From assembly GCA_021229015.1 (NCBI GenBank), contig CM037783.1, positions 54,460,650 through 54,524,649 of the forward strand: a DNA stretch of 64,000 bases, given 5' to 3'. The position numbers were made by a program, and so were the translations under genes. The notes beneath the pieces were generated by a model. It did not search any database and was not told where the DNA came from. It worked only from the letters and a program-made list of their open reading frames with translations. This DNA comes from Solen grandis (Eukaryota; Mollusca; Bivalvia; Adapedonta; Solenidae). Positions 35,538 through 46,039 of this stretch are shown in pieces (position 1 is the stretch's first letter; each line of letters starts with the position of its first letter).

Positions 35538-36336
35538 AGCTCGACTATTCGAAGAATATGAGAGCTATTGTAGTCACCCTGGCGTCGGCGTCGGCGTTGG
35601 CGTTGCAGCTTTTGGTTAAAGTTTTGCGTGCAAGTTACTATCAACCTTATATCTCAATAACCATTTATGGTATTGACTTGAAAGTTTATAAATATGTTCA
35701 GGGGCATCAGACAACCAAGGTTAGAACTCTTGACTGAATTTGATATGAATTATGGCCCCTTTTTAACTTAGAAATTTTGGTTAAAGTTTTGCATGCAATA
35801 GAAAATTTGGTTAAAGTTTTGCGTGCAAGCTACTATCTAGTTTGTATCTCAATAACCATTCATGGTATTGACTTGAACGTTTATGAATATGTTTAGGGGC
35901 ATCATACAACCAAGGTAGATAACTCTTGATGGAATATATTACAAATTATGGCCCCTTTTTAACTTAGAATTATGGTTAAATTTTTGCATTCAAGCTACTA
36001 TTCAGCTTATATCTCAGAAATTGCTTGTGGAATTGACTAGAAAGTTAAGGTGTGTCTTCAAGGGCATCAGAAAACAGGAGGATAACTTTTGGACTGATGC
36101 AAATTATGGCCCTTTTCTAACTTGGATTTTTGGTTTAAGTTTTGCATGCACAGTGTTATTGTGCTTATGTCTCAGTAACTAGGCATGGGATTGATTTTAG
36201 ACATCATAAATATATTAAGGGGTATCAGACTATCAAGGTATATCATTTTTTACTATTACTATGAAGGGCAAGAATTTAAATAGATTTCATTTTCATTTTG
36301 AATAGTCGAGCGTGCTGTCCTCTGACATCTCTTGTT
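35538..36336 (+). mobile_element. HINE-like element, family 2 (AGCTCGACTATTC ends), copy a, complete
   Basis: The start hairpin is AGCTCGACTATTC-GAA-GAATATGAGAGCT, followed by GGCGTCGGCGTCGGCG. The core has ~170-bp units with TTGGTTAAAGTTTTGC. The end is GAATAGTCGAGCG, complementary to the start, then GCTGTC-CTCT-GACA(g/t)C and TCTTGTT. It interrupts the CTAC repeat. Position 36241-36266 (CATTTTTTACTATTACTATG) is the unoccupied equivalent of the family 4 insertion in copy b. Confidence 0.8.
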
Positions 36337-36517
36337 ATTATTTTACTTTCAACTACTACTACTAGTTTTACTATTCAGTATCATCATCTTCCTCTACTTT
36401 TACTATTACCACAGTTACATATTATTATATCATTTTTTTTCTACTCTCTACTACTACTGCTACTACTATTCATTACTAGCATCTTCCTCAACTCATCTAA
36501 TAATGTTACATATCATT
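36337..36517. repeat. Degenerate CTACTACTAC repeat, segment 3
   Basis: ACTACTACTACTAGTTTTAC, CTACTACTGCTACTACTATT and a terminal AATGTTACATATCATT recur, directly abutting the family 6 element. Confidence 0.7.
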
Positions 36518-39488
36518 GGGTTTTCGCATCGCAGTGCGAAAACCCTTTGTTCTTGTTCTGTTTCTTTTTTTTTTTATTTTTCTAACCTTTTTTTGTGAAC
36601 GGCATAGCTCCAAGGTGAGAAAAGCCACATCTATGAAACTTTTATCAGTAATAATCACGTATTTTGAGATGATCCTAACGTCGAGAAAATTTTCATTTTT
36701 GTTTTGATTTTCCCGCCAGGGGGCGTTTTATATGAAAATGTTTAATAAGCAATATCTCAATTATTTGAGGTCCGATTCAAATGCGGTTTTTGCATGATGT
36801 TCTTTGTAAATAGCCCAATAAAATATGATAGGTTCGAAAAATTTGCGTATATAAAACTTTCGTGCTACAGGAGGTTGAAAGTTCGAATCTCGCAAAAACT
36901 GTGAAATAAGGGTAGGTCTACCAAAAACCTACCCATTTTATTCAGAGATGAGATAGGAGAATTTTGTTTGTTGCATATGATTCGCAAGACATATACGCAC
37001 AAAATATATGGGGTGGAAATTTGGGAAATGCATGGTTTGTCCACAGTACGCGGTCAAACTTAACCAATATTTTTGAAAAATCAACATTTTAAAAGCATGA
37101 CTTTTAAGGTTATTTGCAGCTCCTGACTTTATTTTTTGTTCAATCTTCATCATTATTTTACTGTTTATGCAATTTTATTATACAAATAAAATCATAGAAA
37201 GAAAACCGCGAAGATATGCAAAGGTCAAGGTCATATACCAATTATTGTTATTTTTATCGGCATAAAATAGTTCTCAATCTAAAAATATTTTATAGAAAGT
37301 ATATGAACAAAAGTTTTAGTCTGTGAAGAGATCTTTCCATTGGTGTTTAGTTTTTAAAGATCGGACTTCATTTGATCAAATTACCACAGTCCAAAGTTTG
37401 ATCCTTTTATCAAACAATTGTAAATCCGTATGTTTCCTCTTTTTTGCAGCTCCTAACTTTATTTTTTGTTCAATCTTCATCATGTTTTCACTGTTTATGC
37501 ATTTAAATAATACAAATAAATCATAGTAAATAACGATGAAAATATGCAAAGGTCAAGGTCATAATACCGATTATTGTTATTTTTATCGGCACAAAATAGC
37601 TTCAAATCTAAAAATATTTTATAGAAAGTATATGAACAAAAGCTTTAGTTTGTGAAGAGATCTTTCCATTGGTGTTTAGTTTTTGAAGATCGGATTTCAT
37701 TTGATCAAACTACCACAGTCCAAAGTTTGATCCTTTTATCAAACAATTGTAAATCCGTATGTTTCCTATTTTTTGCAGCTCCTAACTTTATTTTTTGTTC
37801 AATCTTCATCATGTTTTCACTGTTTATGCATTTAAATAATACAAATAAACTCATAGTAAAGAACGATGAAAATATGCAAAGGTCAAGGTCATAATACCGA
37901 TTATTGTTATTTGTTTCGGCACAAAATAGCTTCAAATCTAAAAATATTTTATAGAAAGTATATGAACAAAAGTTTTAGTTTGTGAAGAGATCTTTTCCAT
38001 TGGTGTTTAGTTTTTGAAGATCGGACTTCATTTGATCAAACTACCACAGTCCAAAGTTTGATCCTTTTATCAAACAATTGTAAATCCGTATGTTTCCTAT
38101 TTTTTGCAGCTCCTAACTTTATTTTTTGTTCAATCTTCATCATGTTTTCACTGTTTAAGCATTTCAATAATACAAATAAACTCATAGTAAAGAACGATGA
38201 ATATATGCAAAGGTCAAGGTCATAATACCGATTATTGTTATTTGTTTCGGCACAAAATAGCTTCAAATCTAAAAATATTTTATAGAAAGTATATGAACAA
38301 AAGTTTTAGTTTGTGAAGAGATCTTTTCCATTGGTGTTTAGTTTTTGAAGATAGGACTTCATTTGATCAAATTACCACAGTCCAAAGTTTGATCCTTTTA
38401 TCAAACATTTGTAAATCAGTATGTTTCCTCTTTTTTGCAGTTCATCATTTTTTCACTGTTTATGCATTTAAATAATACAAATAAACTCATAGTAAATAAC
38501 GATGAAAATATGCAAAGGTCAAGGTCATAATACCGATTATTGTTATTTTTATCGGCACAAAATAGCTTCAAATCTAAAAATATTTTAAAGATAGTATATG
38601 AACAAAAGTTTTAGTTCGTGAAGAGATCGTTCTAATGATGTTTAGGTTTTGAAGATCGGACTTCATTTGATCAATTTACAACAGTCCAAAGTTTGATCCT
38701 TTATCGAAAAATTGTGAATCAGTATGTTACCTGAATTATATTTGCATTATTTAATTTGCTAAACATATATACAGAGAATATTTGGGTAAGCGAGTTAAGG
38801 GTATGTATTGTTTGTCAACAGCATGCGGCAAACGTCACTAATTGGATGAATTACAATTTCAAAAACATAAGTTTTTAATGTGTGTCTTTTTTTTGTCTCT
38901 TTGTTCAAGCTTCATCATTTTCTCCACTGGTTGTATAGTTTTATGATACACAGATTCTCATAAATCAAAAATTAAACAGTATTTTCATTGGTCAAGGTTA
39001 TATAACGATAATTGCCATTTTCTTCAGCTCAAAACAGATCCAAATTTCTTGCGTGTTCATTCTCTAAGCAATAACTTTTAAACTTAACCACAGTGTTCTT
39101 TCCTAAATTCGGGCAAGAAGGTTAACATATGTTATCAGCCTATTATATATTGAGCTTTTCCCCCATGAATATTAAAAAAAGAAGAAAAATATATCGCACT
39201 TCATTTCTTATCTTCAAACTTTATATTTTCATTTTTTTTACCACACTCTCTCGATCAAATTCGATTGAGGCTGTTATCATCAAATAACGTCAGGAGATAT
39301 CCCTTTGTAATATAATACACGATTGTTTTGTATTAAGTATCTTCTTTTTTCAAACTTTCTGTTTGACTTTTATATGTTAATAATATTCGAATAAAGTTAA
39401 TATCAATCAATTATGTCTGCAGTTGAAGCCAAAACTCTTACTAGTCAAGTTAAAAGCGAAAACCAAGATGCCGCTTTGCGGTTCTAGT
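36518..39488 (+). mobile_element. HINE-like element, family 6 (GGGTTTTCGC ends), ~3 kb
   Basis: The start is the hairpin GGGTTTTCGCA-TCGCAG-TGCGAAAACCC. The end has GCGAAAACC, complementary to the start, then a hairpin GCCGC-TTT-GCGG and TTCTAGT, a variant of the TTCTTGTT end of the other families. The CTAC repeat continues on both sides, so the limits are well placed. The interior is a ~330-bp tandem array (separate entry). Frames at 37323, 37652, 37705 and 38036 are array by-products. Confidence 0.7.
36940..39060. repeat. ~330-bp tandem array inside the family 6 element
   Basis: TGTGAAGAGATC recurs at 37322, 37651, 37981 and 38312 (periods 329, 330, 331), and in variant form at 38617 after a ~25-bp deletion. 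Each unit carries AAGGTCAAGGTCATAATACC and CCAAAGTTTGATCCTTTTAT. Central units are nearly identical, while partial units at both edges (36940-37190, 38760-39060) are strongly diverged. Confidence 0.9.
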
Positions 39489-39665
39489 CATTTTATTTTT
39501 CTTCTACTACTTTCTTCTATTATTTCTTCAGCTATTCATAATCGCCATCTTTCTCTACTCTTATTACTACTACTGCTGTTACATATCATTATCTTTTTTC
39601 CCATATCATCGTTTTATACTTCTTTTACTTTCTACTAAGATCTCCACTACTACTACTACTTCTAC
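39489..39665. repeat. Degenerate CTACTACTAC repeat, segment 4
   Basis: TTACTACTACTGCTGTTACA, TATCATTATC and CCACTACTACTACTACTTCT continue the array seen before 36517. Confidence 0.7.
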
Positions 39666-40126
39666 CATCACTACAAACAATACAAGGTAGTGACTTGAAA
39701 CTTTAAATATACATATAGATGGTGACTAGAAGAAGTGCAGTGACCAATAACCGTTAAGTTTACCTGGTCCCTTTTTCCAATTATCTCCCTTTATTTTTTA
39801 AATGAGTTTTAGTCCAGAGCATTTCTTAAAAACTATACAAGGTATTGACTTGAAACTTAAAATATACATAGATTAAGGTAGTGACCAGGAGAAGAGGAAG
39901 TGATCATGAACCATAACTCTACCTTGTCCCGTTTTTGGCATTTACATTACTATATGGGAGAAGAAATGTAGGGCAAACTTCGTGATTTTTGAGAATACTA
40001 TGATAATGTTTAAATTATAAAGATGAATCCATCTTACATATGAACATGCAGATCATGATAAGGATTCAATACAATCAAGACACTGGAATAGTCGAGCGTG
40101 CTGTCCTCTGACAGCATTTGTTTACA
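39666..40126 (+). mobile_element. HINE-like 3' fragment ending with family 2 terminus
   Basis: Satellite-like units with GTGACTTGAAACTT and GAAGTG(a/c)AGTGACC run to 40089, followed by GAATAGTCGAGCGTGCTGTC and CTCTGACAGCATTTGTTT, the family 2 end hairpin with one change in the terminal TCTTGTTT. No matching 5' end is adjacent. Confidence 0.5.
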
Positions 40127-40854
40127 ATCACAGAATGTTGCAATAAGGGACCATATATCTGTAGATGGGTATTGATGTACGTAATAGATACAGATAGTTA
40201 AAAATAAAATTCTCAGTCAATGACCATTTGTGAACGAGCTGTTTAAAGATCATCACAGCTATTAAATTTTACATCTGTTCACAGTGGGTCGGGGAGCATG
40301 TGAGATGGTTCAACTACCCAAATGACATTGACAGCGTGAACATCAGTTTGATTGGTCTTTAGATGGTACCATGCATTACTACTAGAATGGTACAGATGAA
40401 AATATGGCCTGTTCCAATATGCCCCATGGAAGTTTGTAAGTACATGTATTTATTAGTATGGTTGGTAAACCCATAAAATATTTGAAACATTTCAAGTTTT
40501 TTTACGAGTAGAGGAAGTAGATGTAAAAAAAATAAATTGAAATTTAATTTATGGCTCTCAAAATAAACAGAACTTATGATTTTATTTGTTGTACTCTGAT
40601 ATACAGAATGAAATGAAGTATGGAACCCTTATATATGTTGAAGTCGAGATGCATTAAATTAGTAAAGAGCAATTGTAGAATAAGAATATCACTATACAAA
40701 ATCTATAATGATACATATTTCCTTTAAGAGTTTTCTCCTTGTTAACATTCATCTATCCTTTCTTTTTTATTTTGTATGTTTAAAAATGATGTTACTGAAC
40801 ATTACATTTCCATTCTACAGAGCTGATGGGCAACTTCAACAGTGGGTGGATAAT
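40127..40854. other. Non-coding, nothing recognised
   Basis: A segment near 40360-40440 (TGGTACAGA-GAAAATATGG, TGTTCCAATATGCCCCATG) is repeated in diverged form at about 43395-43448. No gene is seen. Confidence 0.5.
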
Positions 40855-41029
40855 AACACCCAATTCTTCCTATTTCTGACTACTTGTGAAGTGGGGAAAA
40901 AGTTTGTTCAAGTGGAGTTGTATTTTCATATATTTTGGGGTCTTCATATGTAGTAACTGAAATAGTCCAGTTCACCCCCTATTTCTGACTTCTTGTGAAA
41001 TGGGCGAAATTTGTTCTAGCGAAGTTATT
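40855..41029. repeat. ~70-110 bp tandem repeat, left part
   Basis: Units with CTATTTCTGACTACTTGTGA, GTTCTAG-GAAGTT and GGGGTCTTCATATGTAGTAA. The array is interrupted by the family 5 element and resumes at 42322. Confidence 0.75.
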
Positions 41030-42321
41030 ATGTCCCCCCCTCATATTTATATGGGGGAGACATATTGTTTTTGTCGGAGTTGTCTGTCTGTCCGCCTGTC
41101 ACACCTTTTGTCCGGAGCATAACTCAGAAAATAATAAAGCTATTAACTTGAAACTTCACAGGTTGATAGATCTTATGGAGGAGCAGTGCAGTGCAAAGAA
41201 CTGTAACTATGATCATATTTTTGTTATGCCCTTTTTACCAATTTTAGGCGGAAAAAAAAGGTTAAAAAAAAATTTATATAAATTTTTGCCGTTTGTTAAA
41301 TTTCATACTTAATTTTTGTCTAGTGAATAACTTAAAAAGTATCACAGCTATCAACTTGAAACTTCACAGATTATAAATCTTATTGAATAGAAGTGTCAAG
41401 CAAGAGAACCGTAACTTTGTACATCATATTTTTGCGGGTAACTCAAAAATTATTAAAGCTATTAACTTGAAACTTCACAGGTGGATAGACCTTATGTTGG
41501 AAAAGTGTCATGCACAAGAACCATAACTCTGTGCATCACATAACCTTGAAACTTCATAGATGGATAGATCACATAGAGAAGTGCAGTGCACCAGAACCGT
41601 AACTTTGCACATAATATTTTTGGAGTAACTACATTTTGTTCTTACTGTATTATTTTGGAAGCATTACTCATGCACTATGAGACATATAATCTTGAAACTT
41701 CATAAATGAATTAACCTCTCAAAGGAGAATTGCAGTGCACAAGAACCTTAATTCTGCAAATCATATTCTTAGAGTTATTGCCCTTTTTAATTTCATATTC
41801 AATTAAGTTTCGTCCGAAGCATAACTCATGCACTATGAGACAAATAACCTAAGCTTCATAGGTGGGTAGACGTTATGGACAAGAATTGCAGTACACTAGA
41901 GCATAATCCATTTCCAATTTTTCTTGTTCGGAAGTTTTTCCACTTTTATACAATTTCGTTTCCTTAAGATAATTCCAGTTCGACTCATGCTATTGAAATT
42001 AAATTTCATTTATGGAAAGAAATTAATGAGAGAAAGTGTCATGTATAAGGTTCATAACTCTGGCCCCAGTGTTTTTGGAGTTATTCCCCCTTTTCACAAT
42101 TTCTTGACCACAAGATAACTCTACTTATGCTATTAAAAAAAAGTTCCAGTTACGGAAAGAAATTGATGAGAGGAAGTGTCACACACAAGGACCATTACTC
42201 TGTACGGAACTTTAACAATATAGTCAACCCATTGACCTATTTGCTGTGTGCCTTTGTGTATATGTGTGTGTGAGGGGAAGAGGGTGGGGGGAGACATCAG
42301 TTTCCTACGAAAACAAATCTC
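41030..42321 (+). mobile_element. HINE-like element, family 5 (ATGTCCCCC ends)
   Basis: The start ATGTCCCCCCCTCATATT / TATGGGGGAGACAT is a hairpin; a GTCTGTCTGTCC microsatellite follows. The core has diverged ~150-bp units with AACTTGAAACTTCACAGG and AGTGCAGTGCA. The end carries GGTGGGGGGAGACAT, complementary to the start, and a decayed hairpin GTTTCCTACGAAAAC. The flanks GTTCTAGCGAAGTTA and TATACTTTCATAGATT join to give the uninterrupted repeat seen at 42489 (TTCTAGTGAAGTTATATTTT). Confidence 0.7.
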
Positions 42322-42670
42322 TATACTTTCATAGATTGGCGGTCTTTAAACGTAGTTACTGAAATAGTCCAGTTCACCTTATATATCTAACTACTTATGA
42401 AGTGGGGATTGGGGTCTTCATACATAGTTACTGAAATAGTCCAGTTCACCCCCTATTTCTGACTACTTGTGAAGTGGGGTTAATTTGTTCTAGTGAAGTT
42501 ATATTTTCATAGATTTTGAGGTCTTTATACGTACTTACTGTAGTTGTCCAGTTCACTTTTTATTTCTTACTACTTATGAAATAGGGTAAAATCTGTTCTA
42601 TTTTCATATATTTGGGGTCTTCATACGTAGTTATTGAAATAGTCCTGTTCACCTCCTAAAAATGGGGAAA
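42322..42670. repeat. ~70-110 bp tandem repeat, right part
   Basis: GAAATAGTCCAGTTCACC recurs at 42361 and 42433, with variants at about 42540 and 42636, accompanied by TTTTCATA-ATTT-GGGTCTT. Continuation of 40855-41029. Confidence 0.75.
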
Positions 42671-43453
42671 ATCTGATTCAGTATTGTTATTTTCAAAAAG
42701 ATTGTTGTTGACTCTTGGGAAATTATAGGTTTGTTCAGTTTGTTTTTGTGGGGGAAAAACTGTATACCTACTCAGACACATAAATGGGTGGCAGAGAACA
42801 GAGTCATGTACACTGGTTCCACAATTATGGATGACTATGCTCAAGGTGGGTTCAGTGAATAATTATGGAATCATTTGCCTCAAGATTCTCGATATATTTT
42901 AAACACACATACATATTTATAACACAGGAAATTTTAAATATGTTATAGCCTTAAATGATTAAAGAATGCAAGATTTCACTTGTGCACACACTAGCATCTT
43001 TATTTATACACTAGACTCTTCATTATTAAGCAGTCCTTTTCAAACTTCATTATAATGTTAATGGATATAATCTCTCGGCTGAGTTATATTATGGCCGATA
43101 TCGGCATATTCAGTCCGGAGTTATGGCCAATGTACAGACTTACACAGGAAAACACTAAAACAATTTTCGCGTCAGAAACCACAAAGCCTGGAGTTAAAAT
43201 ATTTGGTGTGTAACATGGCCTAGCGGACCTCTTCCAAGTTTGTTAAAATCATGGCCCTGGCATCAAAATGGCCTGGCCAGCAAATTTGAATTTTCTTTCT
43301 TTAAAATTTACCTTTTTAAATTTAAGGAATCTTACAATGATGTTTGGATTATTGGGATGATTCAGGTTGTCTGATGCGCTGTTTGGATGGTATCCTGCAT
43401 GGTACAGACGAAAGATGATATCGTGTTCCAATATAACGCCATGTAAGTTTATT
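42671..43453. other. Non-coding, with a fragment of family 1 satellite
   Basis: 43165-43275 matches the core unit of the element at 20535 (CAGAAACCACAAAGCCTGGA, then TTTGGTGTGTAACATGGCC), same orientation, without ends. No gene is seen. Confidence 0.5.
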
Positions 43454-46039
43454 AGCTCGACTATTCGAAGAATATGAGAGCTATTGTAGTCCCCCTGGCG
43501 TCGGCGTTGGCGTTGCAGCCTTTGGTTAAAGTTTTGCGTTCAAGTTACTATCAACCTTATATCTCAATAACCATTTATGGTATTGACTTGAAAGTTTATA
43601 AATATGTTCAGGGGCATCAGACAACCAAGGTAGATAACTCTTGACTGAATTTGATATGAATTATGGCCCCTTTTTAACATAGAAAGTTTGGTTAAATTTT
43701 ATGCAATAGAAAATTTGGTTAAATTTTGCAAGCTACTATCTAGTTTATATCTCAATAACCATTCATGGTATTGACTTGAAAGTTTATGAATATGTTTAGG
43801 GGCATCATACAACCAAGGTAGATAACTCTTGATGGAATATATTACAAATTATGGCCCCTTTTTAACTTAGAAATTTTGGTTAAAGTTTTGCATGCAAGAT
43901 ATTATCATGCTTATATCTCAGTATCAAGCATGCGATTGATTTGAAACATCTTTAATACATTTAGAGGTATCATACTTTCATGGTAGATAACTCTTGATGG
44001 AATATGTTACAAATTTTTGCCCTTTTTAACTTAGAAATTTTGGTTAAAGTTTTGCATGCAAGGTACTTTCATGCTTATATCTCAGAGTCCAGGCATGGAA
44101 TTGATTTGAAACATCTTTAATATGTTTAGGGGTATCGTACTATAAAGGAAGATAACACTTGATGGAATAAATTAAAAATTATGATCCCCTTTTAACTTAG
44201 AACTTTGGTTAAATTTTTGTATTCAAGCTACTATCCAGCTTATATCTCAGAAATTGCTTCTGGAATTGACTAGAAAGTTAAGGAGTGTCTTCAAGGGCAT
44301 CAGAAAACAGGAGGATAACTTTTTGACTGATGCAAATTATGGCCCTTTTCTAACTTGGATTTTTGGTTTAAGTTTTGCATGCACAGTGATATTGTGCTTA
44401 TGTCTCAGTAACTAGGCATGGGATTGATTTTAGACATCAAAAATATATTAAGGGGTGTCAGACTATCAAGGTATATCATTTTTATCCTCCGCCGAAAGGC
44501 GGCGGGGTATATAGTAATAGTCTCCGTCCGTCTGTCCGTCCGTCCGTCCGTCTGTCCGGAGCATAAGTCAAAAAGTATTTGAGATATCAACTTGATACTT
44601 CATAGGTAAAAAGATCTCATTGAGGAGGAGTGCAGTGCACAAGAATGATAACTCTACCTTTCATAATTTTTGAGTTATTGCCCTTTGTTATTTTTCAGAC
44701 TTAATTTTTGTCCAGAGCATAACTCCAAAAGTATTTGAGGTATCAACTTGGAACTTCATAGGTGAATAGATCTCATTGAGGAGAAGTGCAGTGCACAAGA
44801 ATGATAACTCTACCTTTTATAATTTTTGAGTTTTGCCCTTTGTTATTTTTCAGCTTAATTTACAACTTTACACTTCATAGGTGAATAGATCTCTTGGGAG
44901 AGTGCAGTGCACAAGAATGATAACGCTCCTTTCTATTTTTGAGTTTTCGCCCTTTGTTATTTTTTAGACTGAATTTTTGTCCAGAGCATAACTCCAAAAG
45001 TATTTGAGGTATCAACTTGATCCTTCATAGGTGAATAGATATCATTGATGAGGAGTGCAGTGCACAAGAATGATAACTCTACCTTTCATAATTTTTGAGT
45101 TATTGCCCTTTGTTATTTTTTTCAGACTTAATTTTTGTCCAGAGCATACTCGAAAAGTATTTGAAGTATCAACTTGATACTTCATAGGTAGATAGATCTC
45201 ATGGAGGAGGAGTGAGACAAGAAGATAACTCTACTTTCATAATTTTTGAGTTATTCCCTTTGTTTTTTTAGACTTAATTTTTGTCTGGAGCATAAGTCGA
45301 AAAGTATTTGAGGTATCAACTTGATAATTCATAGGTTAATAGATCTCATTGAGAAGGAGTGTAGCGCACAAGAATGATAACTCTACCTTTCATAATTTTT
45401 GAGTTATTTTTTTAGACTCAATTTTTGTCCAGAGCATAAGTTTAAAAGAATTTGAGGTATCAACTTGGAACTTCATAGATGGATAGATCTTATTGGGAGG
45501 AGTGCAGTGCGCAAAATGATAACTCTACTTCATAATTTTTTAGTTTTCGCCCTTTGTTATTTTTTAGACTGAATTTTTGTCCAGAGCATAAGTTTAAAAG
45601 AATTTGAGATATCAACTTTGAACTTCATAGATGGATAGATCTTATTGAGGAGGAGTGCAGTGCGCAAGAATGATAACTCTAACTCTCATAATTTTTGAGT
45701 TTTTGCCCTTTGTTATTTTTCAGGCTTAATTTTTATCACACTTACCTCTAGACCTCAAAATAGAGGAATTAGTAGGTCTTCACATGGGTTTCATACCTAT
45801 AATCACTTTAAACATCAGTCTTCATTACCAAAAATTTTCTTTTAAAAATGAAATATTCTTCTCTCCAACACATCTTCTAAAGAGCAAGCGTTCGGCGGGG
45901 GATGGCCATGTCAACATGGTTCTTGTTGACTATTATTATGTACAGGGAATGTGAAGGGCAAGAATTTAAACAGATTTCATTTGATTTACCAACAAGCATT
46001 TTGAATAGTCGAGCGTGCTGTCCTCTGACAGCTCTTGTT
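43454..46039 (+). mobile_element. HINE-like element, family 2, copy b, interrupted by family 4
   Basis: The start is the same as copy a (AGCTCGACTATTCGAAG) and the end is CGTGCTGTCCTCTGACAGC with TCTTGTTT at 46039. The core contains several ~170-bp units with AACTCTTGATGGAATAT. A complete family 4 element occupies 44484-45927; removing it restores the sequence order seen in copy a. Confidence 0.8.
44484..45927 (+). mobile_element. HINE-like element, family 4 (ATCCTCCGCC ends), nested
   Basis: The start ATCCTCCGCC-GAAA-GGCGGCGGGGTAT is a hairpin, followed by (GTCC/GTCT)n at 44527-44562. The core has about eight ~150-bp units (GTCCAGAGCATAACTC, AACTTCATAGG, AGTGCAGTGCACAAGAATG). The end has TTCGGCGGGGGAT, complementary to the start, then CCATG-TCAA-CATGG and TTCTTGTT. 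The left flank TATATCATTTTT and right flank GACTATTATTATG correspond to the continuous sequence at 36239-36262, which fixes both ends within a base or two. Confidence 0.85.

Noticed and set aside
37323..38266. Four near-identical ~70-80 codon frames
   Set aside because: They repeat with the ~330-bp array on both strands and show no independent coding signal.
40995..41312. 105-codon plus frame starting before the family 5 element
   Set aside because: It crosses the element boundary and its satellite units; repeat-derived.
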